Part shown: one piece after another, positions 19,409-26,464 of the stretch
How the letters are laid out: the number at the start of each line of letters is the position of its first letter
Numbering within the stretch: the stretch's first letter is position 1
Origin: Lachnospira pectinoschiza
Lineage (GTDB): Bacteria > Bacillota > Clostridia > Lachnospirales > Lachnospiraceae
Direction: 5' to 3'
DNA: 64,000 bases
Assembly (NCBI RefSeq): GCF_900103815.1
Contig: NZ_FNHZ01000006.1
Location: 101,726 to 165,725 of the forward strand
The notes under the pieces: model-generated
Databases searched by the model: none
What the model saw: only the letters and a program-made list of their open reading frames with translations
Told to the model about the DNA's origin: nothing
Program-made: the position numbers and the translations under genes

Positions 19409-19506
19409 CGCCTAAACATGTTTTTATCGCCTAAAATAAGTAAGAAAATAGGCGAATAATCGCCTAAAGTGTTGATTATCGCCTAATATATGATATAATT
19501 TAGGCG
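19409..19506. promoter_or_regulatory. Six-box operator array before the fic gene
   Basis: CGCCTAA occurs at 19409-19415, 19428-19434, 19461-19467 and 19480-19486. The reverse form TTAGGCG occurs at 19500-19506, and a one-mismatch reverse form lies at 19448-19454. Most are flanked by A/T to give TTATCGCCTAA. Such dense repeats around a promoter suggest cooperative binding by a repressor. Confidence 0.65.
19472..19499 (+). promoter_or_regulatory. fic promoter
   Basis: TTGATT at 19472-19477 and TATAAT at 19494-19499 have a 16-base spacer. One operator box lies within the spacer, one directly after the -10 and one directly before the -35, so occupancy would block RNA polymerase. Confidence 0.65.
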
Positions 19507-19521
19507 AAAAGGAGAAACGCT

Positions 19522-20577
19522 ATGCGAGAATTTAATTACAGTAAGTATAAAGATTACAAATGGGATAGTGAAATATTAGGTTTAGTCTCAGGTATACATG
19601 AATATAGAGGAAAGCAAGAGTTGTATTTAACTCAGAAACCAGCTGTTTTAGATAAGTTAGTTGAAGTGGCTAAGGTTCAAAGCACTGAGAGTTCAAATGC
19701 GATTGAAGGAATTTTTACTTCAAATACAAGATTGAATCAATTGATGCAGTCAAAAACTACACCAAGGAATCGTGATGAAGAGGAGATTGCTGGCTATCGA
19801 TTTGTATTGGATATGATTCATGAAAGTTATGAGTATATTCCAATTTCTTCAAATTATATTCTTCAGTTACACCAGAATCTTTATCGTTTTACCAACAGAA
19901 GTATAGGCGGTCATTTTAAAAACAGTGATAACCACATTGTTGCTAGGGATGAAAATGGCGTTGAACATATTATATTTGAACCACTTAGTCCCTTAGAGAC
20001 ACCTATTGCTATTGATAGAATATGTGAAGAGTTTAATAGAGTGTCTGCTACCGAAGAAGTAGATACATTACTTTTAATACCAATATTCATTCATGATTTT
20101 CTATGTGTGCATCCTTTTAATGATGGCAATGGTCGAATGAGTAGATTGTTGACAACATTGCTACTCTATAGAGCTGGTTATGTTGTGGGTAGATATGTAT
20201 CTTTGGAAAAAAAGATAGCTGACTTAAAAGATTTGTATTATGACTCGCTTAACATGAGCCAAAATGGTTGGCATGAAGGAGAAGATGATCCGACTCCTTT
20301 TATCAAGTATATACTAAAGACCATAATTGCAGCTTATAAAGATTTTGAGGAGCGAATTGAAATTATTGATATAAAGGAACCTGCAATTGAACAGGTAAGA
20401 GCTGCCGTTTATAAGAAAATAGGCAAGTTTACAAAAAGCGAAATAATGGAAATGTGCCCAAAGCTAGGGCGTGCATCGGTGGAAAACTCGTTAACAGCAC
20501 TTGTAAATGAGGATGTGCTTGAACGTCGAGGACGTGGCAGGGGCACTTATTACGTAAGAAAAGATGCACTTGTTTGA
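19522..20577 (+). CDS. Fic family protein with C-terminal winged-helix domain
   Basis: The 351-residue protein has an N-terminal Fic-N part with the inhibitory motif SSNAIEG (about residues 55-61, the class II S/TxxxE[G/N] helix). The Fic core follows with catalytic HPFNDGNGRMSR (about residues 197-208). The C-terminal wHTH-like region reads KFTKSEIMEMCPKLGRASVENSLTALVNEDVLERRG (residue runs split at VEN). Fic enzymes usually AMPylate a target protein. The presence of a DNA-binding domain and the operator array directly upstream suggests autoregulation (inferred). RBS AAAGGAG precedes the ATG. Confidence 0.92.
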   Translation: MREFNYSKYKDYKWDSEILGLVSGIHEYRGKQELYLTQKPAVLDKLVEVAKVQSTESSNAIEGIFTSNTRLNQLMQSKTTPRNRDEEEIAGYRFVLDMIHESYEYIPISSNYILQLHQNLYRFTNRSIGGHFKNSDNHIVARDENGVEHIIFEPLSPLETPIAIDRICEEFNRVSATEEVDTLLLIPIFIHDFLCVHPFNDGNGRMSRLLTTLLLYRAGYVVGRYVSLEKKIADLKDLYYDSLNMSQNGWHEGEDDPTPFIKYILKTIIAAYKDFEERIEIIDIKEPAIEQVRAAVYKKIGKFTKSEIMEMCPKLGRASVENSLTALVNEDVLERRGRGRGTYYVRKDALV

Positions 20578-20670
20578 TTATATTTTATACCTTTTAAAAT
20601 GAGTCGTGTACCGTAATAACAATATGTTAAAGATGACCATCTCGGTCGGTACATGAACCGAAACTAAATA
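20566..20670 (+). ncRNA. Structured repeated element, copy 1
   Basis: About 105 bases overlapping the fic stop codon are similar to 23732-23846. The core at 20607-20655 can form an outer stem TGTACC / GGTACA enclosing a hairpin GACC-ATCTC-GGTC. In copy 2 the hairpin reads GGCT-ATCTC-GGCC: A-U became G-C, a compensatory pair, and C-G became U-G. The tail GAACCGAAACTAAATA is identical in both. This supports a conserved folded RNA or ssDNA; the class is not recognised. Confidence 0.55.
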
Positions 20671-20714
20671 TTTGATTTAGGACACTTATCCTTAAGTGGC
20701 CTTGACTACTATAA

Positions 20715-20790
20715 AACGAACCCGTCCGGGAATGTCAATGACAGAGATAACTATTCTGGTGATTGATGTTCTTGGGCGGGTTTGTTATTT
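20715..20790 (+). other. Long imperfect hairpin after structured element copy 1
   Basis: AACGAACCCGTCC pairs with GGGCGGGTTTGTT, and inside this AATGTCAAT pairs with ATTGATGTT. A T-rich tract follows, so it may act as a terminator for fic. The 368-base gap between fic and the XRE gene contains only the structured element, this hairpin, a small CACTTA/TAAGTG stem near 20690 and the next promoter. Confidence 0.55.
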
Positions 20791-20873
20791 ATTATTAATT
20801 ATCATTTTGTAAAGAGATAAACACTAAATATAGCATTAATCATTATAATAGCTGTAAAATCCACTATAAACAC

Positions 20874-20902
20874 TTGACAAAGTGATAATTTAATGATATT
20901 TT
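20874..20902 (+). promoter_or_regulatory. Promoter of the XRE/ImmA operon
   Basis: TTGACA at 20874-20879 and TATTTT at 20897-20902 have a 17-base spacer. AGGAGG at 20935 and the ATG at 20946 follow. Confidence 0.65.
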
Positions 20903-20945
20903 ATTATTGTAGTAATTAGGTATGCTGATTTTAGGAGGAAAAGCA

Positions 20946-21275
20946 ATGGCGAGAAGTATGACGTATAGGATTAAGGAAATGTTAAACCAAAAGGGAATAT
21001 CTCAAAAAGAATTATCTGAGATGACTGGAATAACAGAGTCGGCAATTTCTCACTATGTAAAAGGAGATAGGGTGCCAAGAGGAGCAAACCTTGTAAAAAT
21101 CGCAAAAGCATTAGGAACCACTACGGATGATTTGTTGAGTGGGGATCGTGAGATGGATAAAGAGAGCGATCTTGTATTTGCTAAGGCTCTTATAGCTCGT
21201 AACGCTTCGGAAATGTCTATGGAGGAGAAAATGGAATTTGTGAGGCTACTTATGGATAAAGGGGGGAATGAATGA
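20946..21275 (+). CDS. XRE family helix-turn-helix repressor (ImmR-like)
   Basis: The 109-residue protein has an N-terminal HTH (residues 5-60: RIKEMLNQKGISQKELSEM, then TGITESAISHYVKGDRVPRG) and a short helical C-terminus. The ATG at 20946 follows AGGAGG; an earlier in-frame ATG at 20922 precedes that site and is not used. Its last bases overlap the next gene (ATGA), which encodes an ImmA-type protease. By analogy with ImmR/ImmA of ICEBs1, it would be a repressor of mobile-element or toxin genes that is cleaved by its partner. Confidence 0.9.
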   Translation: MARSMTYRIKEMLNQKGISQKELSEMTGITESAISHYVKGDRVPRGANLVKIAKALGTTTDDLLSGDREMDKESDLVFAKALIARNASEMSMEEKMEFVRLLMDKGGNE

Positions 21276-21826
21276 GACTGAGTGATGATACTTACGAAGA
21301 AATCAAGCAAGCAGTTGCAGACATGTTTGTTGATTATGATATAAAAGGCGTTCCTCTTAGTTCTTTTGAGGTTGCTATAAAAATCGGAATGACGATTATC
21401 CCTTATTCTGCGTTAGACTCAGCTATGTGGCTAAAGGCTGTTGGATACAGTGAAGATGGTTATTCTGTAGAAACAAATGAGGGCGAGTGGATAATCTATT
21501 ATAATGACGAGAATAAGGATTACAGCCGAATTAATCAAACTATCATGCATGAAATTGGTCACTATATTTTAGGACATACACAAGAAGGTGAGATTGAAGA
21601 GGCTGAGGCAAAGTTTTTTGCTAAATATGCATTGGCTTCCCCTCCGTTGATTCACAATATGAAAAAAGGACAAACAACGGAAAATGTCATGGAAGCGTTT
21701 GATATTGGTTATATGGCAGCGTGTTATGCGCTGCAATATTATAGAAAATGGATTAAGTATGGCAAAACTGATTACGTTGATTATGAAATTAAAATCATGG
21801 ATCAGTTAGAAATAGAAATTGCCTAA
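21272..21826 (+). CDS. ImmA/IrrE family metallo-endopeptidase
   Basis: The 184-residue protein has the zinc motif HEIGHYILGH (about residues 90-99) followed by a downstream EAEAKFFAKYALAS segment that supplies the third ligand in this family. It overlaps the XRE gene by 4 bases. Family members cut their partner repressor after DNA damage or cell signals. It likely controls the genes downstream or elsewhere in the island (inferred). Confidence 0.92.
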   Translation: MRLSDDTYEEIKQAVADMFVDYDIKGVPLSSFEVAIKIGMTIIPYSALDSAMWLKAVGYSEDGYSVETNEGEWIIYYNDENKDYSRINQTIMHEIGHYILGHTQEGEIEEAEAKFFAKYALASPPLIHNMKKGQTTENVMEAFDIGYMAACYALQYYRKWIKYGKTDYVDYEIKIMDQLEIEIA

Positions 21827-21844
21827 AGAAAGGAGATTGTGCCT

Positions 21845-21886
21845 ATGGACAGAGACAGACAATTGAATAAAGAAAAACGCCCTTAA
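21845..21886 (+). CDS. Possible 13-residue leader peptide (MDRDRQLNKEKRP)
   Basis: ATG at 21845 has AGGAG 9 bases upstream and stops at TAA 21884-21886. The end of the ORF overlaps the first of three hairpins that lead into the DUF4417 gene. This arrangement resembles translation-controlled leader attenuators. Whether it is translated is unproven. Confidence 0.4.
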   Translation: MDRDRQLNKEKRP

Positions 21887-22031
21887 ATTGTTGGCGCAAT
21901 TTAAAGAGCGTTCTCTCGAAGGACATGCTAAACACGTCCAAAACTTTGTTTATATAGTTTAGCATATTCTTTCCGGGAGCACAAGAGTAACTTTTGTTTA
22001 AGATTTAGGGCATATTGTGCCCGGAAAGGAG
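21876..22031 (+). promoter_or_regulatory. Folded leader with three hairpins before the DUF4417 gene
   Basis: Hairpin 1: AACGCCCTTAAATTG with CAATTTAAAGAGCGTT (21876-21912). Hairpin 2: ATGCTAAAC with GTTTAGCAT (21925-21965, perfect). Hairpin 3: TTTCCGGGAGCACAA with TTGTGCCCGGAAA (21970-22027, one bulge). The last arm runs into the AAAGGAG ribosome-binding site of the gene at 22039, so folding could limit translation. None has a T run. Confidence 0.55.
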
Positions 22032-22038
22032 TTTTCTT

Positions 22039-22695
22039 ATGAAGAAAACTATTTTAGATGACGGTTCATATCCATACTTAACAGAAGGTGCTGAACTTGT
22101 CGGAAAGCCAGGAATTCCTGCACTTTTAGATGTTGATAATACGCAGGTTCCAAAAGCTATGTTGCCTTTTGAAAAGATTAAGAAGGCAGAGAATAAACGA
22201 CAGTATGTGCATTTTTATATGCATGATAAGTATTTTGCAAAAGTACTTATTGCAACTGATAAATATGTAGATTTATTGAAGCAGTTTGATGGAGTGATAA
22301 CTCCAGATTGTACGATGCTGGTGGGACAAGCTCCTTGCATTCAGCAGACAAATACATATTTTAACAGAGCGATAGGCTTTTATTTGCAGAAACAGGGAAT
22401 ACCGGTTATACCTAATATTAGATGGAGTGATGAATCCAGCTTTGACTATTGTTTTCTAGGTGTGCCAAAACATAGGATTGTATGTGTGAGCACTCATGGA
22501 TGTATTCGCTCTAAGCGTGATCGAGAACTTTGGCGTGTAGGAACGGAAGAAATGCTACGGGTTCTTGAACCTACGGATGTTTTGGTTCACGGATATATGC
22601 CAGAAGATGTTTTTGGTAGATTCTATGATTACGCAAACTTTCATAGATATCCTTCTCTTTTTGAGCAGACACATAAGAAAGAGGAGGGCGAGTGA
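22039..22695 (+). CDS. DUF4417 domain protein
   Basis: The 218-residue protein contains PALLDVDNTQVPKAMLPFEKI, FDGVITPDCTMLVGQAPCIQ, QGIPVIPNIRW and CVSTHGCIRSKRDRELWR, the layout of DUF4417 proteins found on phages and integrative elements. No catalytic role is established. The ATG at 22039 follows AAAGGAG and is preferred over a TTG at 22015 that lies in hairpin 3. The next gene starts inside its stop codon (TGATG), so the toxin-like protein is translationally coupled to it. Confidence 0.82.
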   Translation: MKKTILDDGSYPYLTEGAELVGKPGIPALLDVDNTQVPKAMLPFEKIKKAENKRQYVHFYMHDKYFAKVLIATDKYVDLLKQFDGVITPDCTMLVGQAPCIQQTNTYFNRAIGFYLQKQGIPVIPNIRWSDESSFDYCFLGVPKHRIVCVSTHGCIRSKRDRELWRVGTEEMLRVLEPTDVLVHGYMPEDVFGRFYDYANFHRYPSLFEQTHKKEEGE

Positions 22696-23072
22696 TGGGA
22701 CATGGCTACAAAGGTGATACCGGACACCACCATTCAATAACAGAAAACCTTTCTTCTCTTACATCAAGTTACGATTATTATAATGGATATTTTGGTAAAA
22801 AAGGGCAAGGAAGAGACTATGTTAGAAACATAACCAGTGCTGATCCGGTAAAAATAGCACAGGATTTTTATGATAAGGCTGCACATGGAGGCATAGAACT
22901 ACCGATGTCGAATGGAAAAGGTCATTATACGAAAATGAAAGATGGCTCAATCCTTTCGTATCGTGAGGTCTCGTCTAGTGATGGTACGCCAGCAGTAGAG
23001 ATTAATATTAAAAAAAGTACCAATCACGGTGGTATTAAGTATCAAAAAATACATTTTGTGAAAGGACGGTAA
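22695..23072 (+). CDS. Putative toxin, stand-alone polymorphic-toxin C-terminal domain
   Basis: The 125-residue protein reads as a complete effector domain: GYKGDTGHHHSITENLSSL, YVRNITSADPVKIAQDFYDK, GGIELPMSNGKGHYTKMKDG, then YREVSSSDGTPAVEINIK and GIKYQKIHFVKG. Similar segments occur at the C-termini of LXG/polymorphic toxins of Firmicutes, judged from memory of such sequences. There is no signal, LXG or other delivery domain here. The downstream gene 6 bases away would be its immunity or antitoxin. RBS GAGGAGGG is inside the DUF4417 gene. Nuclease activity is possible but not shown. Confidence 0.6.
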   Translation: MGHGYKGDTGHHHSITENLSSLTSSYDYYNGYFGKKGQGRDYVRNITSADPVKIAQDFYDKAAHGGIELPMSNGKGHYTKMKDGSILSYREVSSSDGTPAVEINIKKSTNHGGIKYQKIHFVKGR

Positions 23073-23078
23073 TTAGCG

Positions 23079-23636
23079 ATGAAATCTATAGATATGAGAT
23101 TTGATTCCAATTTAATAAAGAGCTGGATTGGAAAGTCGTTTGTTAAGTATAAGTGCGATGCCTTTGAGTATACCAATAGTGTGACACAAATAGTTGGATT
23201 GTATATTGGCGATGAAGTGTATGCATTTACCAATGTGCAGGAGGCAGTCGATTATTTCGGCGCAACAGATGATATGGCAGTAGCTAAATTATCAGTTACA
23301 GCGGATTCAATGATAAAGTCAGCATTCAAGGATGTTGAGATGATATCTACGCCAGTAGGTGAAGAGATTACTTCGGTAAAGATTGTTAATGAGCAACAGA
23401 CTATGGCGATTAACGGTGAACCGGCATATGAGGTTTGGCTTACGAGAGCAATTATTTTCGAAGTAGGGGGCCGTGAGATATCTTTTGAGAAGGATACAAT
23501 TCCGTTTTCCGAGGAAATAACAATTCAGAGAGGATATGATTTGATTGATAAAATCTCTGGTAATGATGATTTTTTGGAAGCGTGGGACGAAGAGTATTCA
23601 CCAGCGTATAAAAGAGAAGTGGTTGTAGTAAAATGA
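23079..23636 (+). CDS. Putative immunity protein / antitoxin partner
   Basis: The 185-residue acidic protein has no recognised catalytic motif. It begins MKSIDMRFDSNLIKSWIGKS and contains IVGLYIGDEVYAFTN and VWLTRAIIFEVGGREISFEK. It lies 6 bases after the toxin-like gene, with AAAGGACGG as RBS. An acidic, mid-size protein directly behind a toxin domain fits an immunity protein; this is inference from context. Confidence 0.55.
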   Translation: MKSIDMRFDSNLIKSWIGKSFVKYKCDAFEYTNSVTQIVGLYIGDEVYAFTNVQEAVDYFGATDDMAVAKLSVTADSMIKSAFKDVEMISTPVGEEITSVKIVNEQQTMAINGEPAYEVWLTRAIIFEVGGREISFEKDTIPFSEEITIQRGYDLIDKISGNDDFLEAWDEEYSPAYKREVVVVK

Positions 23637-23731
23637 TAAAGGAAAGAGAATTTCGATATAACGGATTGACGATGGACGAGGTGATCAATTATTTGGCAGA
23701 TAAAGAAATCCTTGTAAACACAGGGTTTTAG
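23633..23731 (+). CDS. 32-residue small protein
   Basis: The ATG overlaps the stop of the preceding gene (ATGA), and the product MIKEREFRYNGLTMDEVINY plus 12 residues ends at TAG 23729-23731. It could be the truncated start of a lost gene or a genuine coupled small protein. Structured element copy 2 starts right at its stop codon. Confidence 0.45.
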   Translation: MIKEREFRYNGLTMDEVINYLADKEILVNTGF

Positions 23732-23846
23732 CACTATTTTGACTTTATTTTACACCTTGTTTAAACCTTTTGAAAAAGTAGTGTATCGTAATAACAATAG
23801 TTTTTAGGATGGCTATCTCGGCCGGTACATGAACCGAAACTAAATA
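23732..23846 (+). ncRNA. Structured repeated element, copy 2
   Basis: This is similar to 20566-20670 throughout, starting directly after a stop codon as in copy 1. The core at 23782-23828 gives outer stem TGTATC / GGTACA (one U-G pair) and inner hairpin GGCT-ATCTC-GGCC. The tail GAACCGAAACTAAATA is identical to copy 1. Confidence 0.55.
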
Positions 23847-23847
23847 G

Positions 23848-23908
23848 AAGATGACATAGGCTAGTACCCTGGGAGAGCCCAGAAGGCACTGGCCTATTAT
23901 TGTATCTT
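23848..23908 (+). other. Long imperfect hairpin after structured element copy 2
   Basis: AAGAT-g-ACA, TAGGC, AGT and CTGGG pair in order with CCCAG, ACT, GCCTA and TGTATCTT around an AGAG loop. It has the same relative position as the hairpin behind copy 1 but a different sequence. The rest of the gap to 24061 is A/T-rich with no visible gene. Confidence 0.5.
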
Positions 23909-24060
23909 ATTAGCCAAAAATGAAATAATATTGAAAATGGTTAATAGAATATAATTATACATACAGGTTCTAGGCGAGGTTGTTATGATGCAATATACGA
24001 TGATGCTGATTTTCTGATATAATGTGATTTGATGAGATATAATTTGGGGGGGTGAAATAA

Positions 24061-24756
24061 ATGTATGCGATTATTAGACAAGGGAATGGAAAATTTTATA
24101 CAACAATGGTATTTGGTTATTATGACTACCCTAAAAATAAATGGGACTATAAGCATAGATATTGTGTGGTGCTAAATGAAGAAAAGAACAGTTTAATTTT
24201 GCAACCAATGTTTGCAGAGAAAGAGTTGGCTTCAACGGTTATTTTTACAGATAATGATGAATCAAATTGGAAAAAGATTAATGATAACATTATGTCTGTA
24301 TTTTTTTTGCCAACAGAAGAACTATATAATTGGGTTTTAGATCAAAAGGTCCCAGATGATTTGCTGCAGAAATGCATAGCTATGGATGCTGAATATGATT
24401 ATAATCCGTATCCATATATATTAAATGAAAAAGATGTGCATGACTTATTTTGGGCAGTTGGTGGATTTCACGACGGAATGATTTCAGAAATAAAACAAAC
24501 AGGTGATGTTTTATATGTTGCAATGACAGACATATGGGGATGTAATTTAGAGATGTGGTTTGAAGGTGATATTGAGTATGATATATCGAGTAGAAATCCT
24601 GAGTTGTATGACCCATATTGGGGTGGCGGAACTATCTTTTTTCACGAAGACTATATTTATCTTGTAGATGATGAATATGCCACAATAGAAAATGTCACAA
24701 ATGGCTGGTGTTGGTTTAAAGCAAGAAAAATGAAGTATCATCTTATACCGGTATGA
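24061..24756 (+). CDS. Unknown protein, possible orphan immunity protein
   Basis: The 231-residue protein is rich in Trp, Tyr and acidic residues. The C-terminal half reads VGGFHDGMISEIKQTGDVLY, then VAMTDIWGCNLEMWFEGDIE, a pattern (FHDG followed by alternating beta strands) I associate with bacterial immunity-type domains, without a firm family name. A G-rich RBS (GGGGGGGTG) precedes the ATG. No toxin gene is next to it; it directly follows structured element copy 2. Confidence 0.5.
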   Translation: MYAIIRQGNGKFYTTMVFGYYDYPKNKWDYKHRYCVVLNEEKNSLILQPMFAEKELASTVIFTDNDESNWKKINDNIMSVFFLPTEELYNWVLDQKVPDDLLQKCIAMDAEYDYNPYPYILNEKDVHDLFWAVGGFHDGMISEIKQTGDVLYVAMTDIWGCNLEMWFEGDIEYDISSRNPELYDPYWGGGTIFFHEDYIYLVDDEYATIENVTNGWCWFKARKMKYHLIPV

Positions 24757-24886
24757 TTTCATAGGAAGTATTGTTGAAGGGATACAGCTTGTGATTATAT
24801 CGGGCGTGTGGTCACAAATTGTCAAAATAATTGATGTTGTAAAATCTGAAAAATTAGGGTGATTTTTTCATTTATCCAGTGCATAA

Positions 24887-25030
24887 AATCATCCTAAATG
24901 GATATGGAAAGATGCAAAACAGGACATTCAGGGGATAAAACAGGATATTGAAGACTCGAAACAGGACATTCAGGAGATGAAATATGTCGCTCGGGCTTAT
25001 GGGTGGGGAGTTATTTTGTTGAAAAAATAG
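24887..25030 (+). pseudogene. Fragment coding for a coiled coil plus hydrophobic tail
   Basis: The frame between TAA (24884) and TAG (25028) reads WKDAKQDIQGIKQDIEDS, KQDIQEMKYVARAYGWG and VILLKK, i.e. three KQDI-type heptads and a short hydrophobic end. There is no start codon or RBS. It looks like the 3' remnant of a small coiled-coil protein gene. Nothing else is seen in the 371-base gap. Confidence 0.4.
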
Positions 25031-25127
25031 GCTTTTTCGCTTATCATTAAAATGCATGCTGATTCGGTTACCAACATTAAAATGTCAGGCTACCAAGGGT
25101 AGCACTTTTTAAAGGAGGTAGATGATT

Positions 25128-25859
25128 ATGAATCATTATGAAGAAGGCATTGATGCAATGTGGGAAGAGGTTGAAGGCAAAAAGCCTGAACCTGTTCACA
25201 TTCCATCTGACGAAGAAAGATGGAAGAAATTTGTAGAGGAGTATAGTCACAGTGGTTATCTTGTTCAGTCAGAGTTTGGTGCTATTGATACCACAGACGA
25301 CGCAATGAAAGATGTGGTCGGTGGAGAAGACTTGTCTTACGAGGAATATCTACAGGCGGTGTTTAATTCCAGAAACATCAGAAGGCATTGCTTTGAGTAT
25401 TGCTATTACAGTAATGCGTGGTGTGAATTCAAAGGTCAAATAGAGCGTTATAATAAGAAAAAAGGAAAAGTAATGTTCAAGCGTATTTATATATCTGGTG
25501 GACTAATGGATGGAGATTGCTACGAGGGTAAGGAAGACCATGTTTGGATGGATATTGAACCCTTTGAAGAATATCAAGAGGGAGATTGTTTATCCTTTGG
25601 AGGCGAGATTTATCGTTATCTGAAAACAAGGCATGGTAAGCAGATTTCATTTGGAATCAGAAAACCGTATGATATTTCGAAGGTTGAAGCTTATGAGTTA
25701 CCAAATGATGATGATATGCTTATGCAAGCAGTAGACCAGATGATTTGTGAGGTTTGCATGTTTAATGAGCATTGCTACATGGGAATGTGTATTGCAAACA
25801 ATGAATGGCGAGATGAAATGAGAAAAACTATATTTAATGCTGCAAAAGGAAATGTATAG
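25128..25859 (+). CDS. Unknown island protein with C-terminal cysteine motif
   Basis: The 243-residue acidic protein has no family I recognise. The C-terminus has CEVCMFNEHCYMGMC (four Cys and a His, possibly metal-binding). A central part (FKRIYISGGLMDGDCYEGKE) looks like a small beta domain. The ATG at 25128 is chosen because AAAGGAGGT lies 8 bases upstream; ATG 25122 would be too close. A terminator follows. Confidence 0.6.
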   Translation: MNHYEEGIDAMWEEVEGKKPEPVHIPSDEERWKKFVEEYSHSGYLVQSEFGAIDTTDDAMKDVVGGEDLSYEEYLQAVFNSRNIRRHCFEYCYYSNAWCEFKGQIERYNKKKGKVMFKRIYISGGLMDGDCYEGKEDHVWMDIEPFEEYQEGDCLSFGGEIYRYLKTRHGKQISFGIRKPYDISKVEAYELPNDDDMLMQAVDQMICEVCMFNEHCYMGMCIANNEWRDEMRKTIFNAAKGNV

Positions 25860-25884
25860 ATGTTCTTTATGTTCTATAGTGGCG

Positions 25885-25914
25885 GGCAGCAGATGATGTT
25901 GTCTGCCTTTTTTT
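25885..25914 (+). terminator. Rho-independent terminator
   Basis: GGCAG pairs with CTGCC around the AGATGATG region, followed by seven T, between the 25128 and 25932 genes. Confidence 0.65.
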
Positions 25915-25931
25915 GAAAGGAGTACATTGTT

Positions 25932-26333
25932 ATGAGTAGAGTTACAAAACCTGGAAACAAATATATGAATGCTACAAAATATGATAGTGCAGTCACAGGA
26001 CCATCAAAGAAGGTTAGAATTCATTGCGAAGGAGAAGATTATCATAAAGCGAAAACAATAGCACAATGGTTGTTTGTAAAATATGATATGTCTTATAAGA
26101 CATATAGAAATAAATCAAAAAATAGAAGAGATGAGATGAGAGCGGAATTCGAGGCAGATACTGGTGTAAGTTTAAAGAAACGAGAAGCAGAGAGAATTCA
26201 AAGACATCTGAACAATCTTGACTTTGATGATAACTGGGATTCTGAATATGAAAATGCCATGGAATTATTGGAATCTATTGGAGTGCCGTTCTCACCAGAT
26301 GGAACACCACTTGGTATTGGTTGGGATGATTAA
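25932..26333 (+). CDS. Unknown small basic/acidic protein
   Basis: The 133-residue protein has a basic N-terminal half (KKVRIHCEGEDYHKAKTIAQ) and helical middle (RRDEMRAEFEADTGVSLKKR), with an acidic C-terminus ending PDGTPLGIGWDD. No family is recognised. RBS GAAAGGAG stands before the ATG. It is the last gene before the right end of the proposed island. Confidence 0.55.
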   Translation: MSRVTKPGNKYMNATKYDSAVTGPSKKVRIHCEGEDYHKAKTIAQWLFVKYDMSYKTYRNKSKNRRDEMRAEFEADTGVSLKKREAERIQRHLNNLDFDDNWDSEYENAMELLESIGVPFSPDGTPLGIGWDD

Positions 26334-26383
26334 AAATCCTTAGTAGTAACATGCGTTGGTTCGCTCTGATTTGCCCCTTTCAC

Positions 26384-26446
26384 GCATTTCAGAGCAAATC
26401 ACAAGATTTCCGAAAACCATTGCAAAACTGGGCATTTCAGGGCAAA
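26384..26446. repeat. Short direct repeats next to the right att-like site
   Basis: GCATTTCAGAGCAAA at 26384-26398 recurs with one mismatch (GCATTTCAGGGCAAA) at 26432-26446. An inverted TTTGCCC is at 26370-26376. They lie within 100 bases of the 21-bp repeat and could be recombinase arm sites. Confidence 0.4.
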
Positions 26447-26464
26447 AAGGAGTAAATCAAAACT

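Noticed and set aside
20715..23908. Integron attC sites behind cassettes
   Set aside because: The long hairpins lack the RYYYAAC/GTTRRRY core sites and there is no integron integrase. The cassette idea is kept only as a hypothesis about the structured elements.
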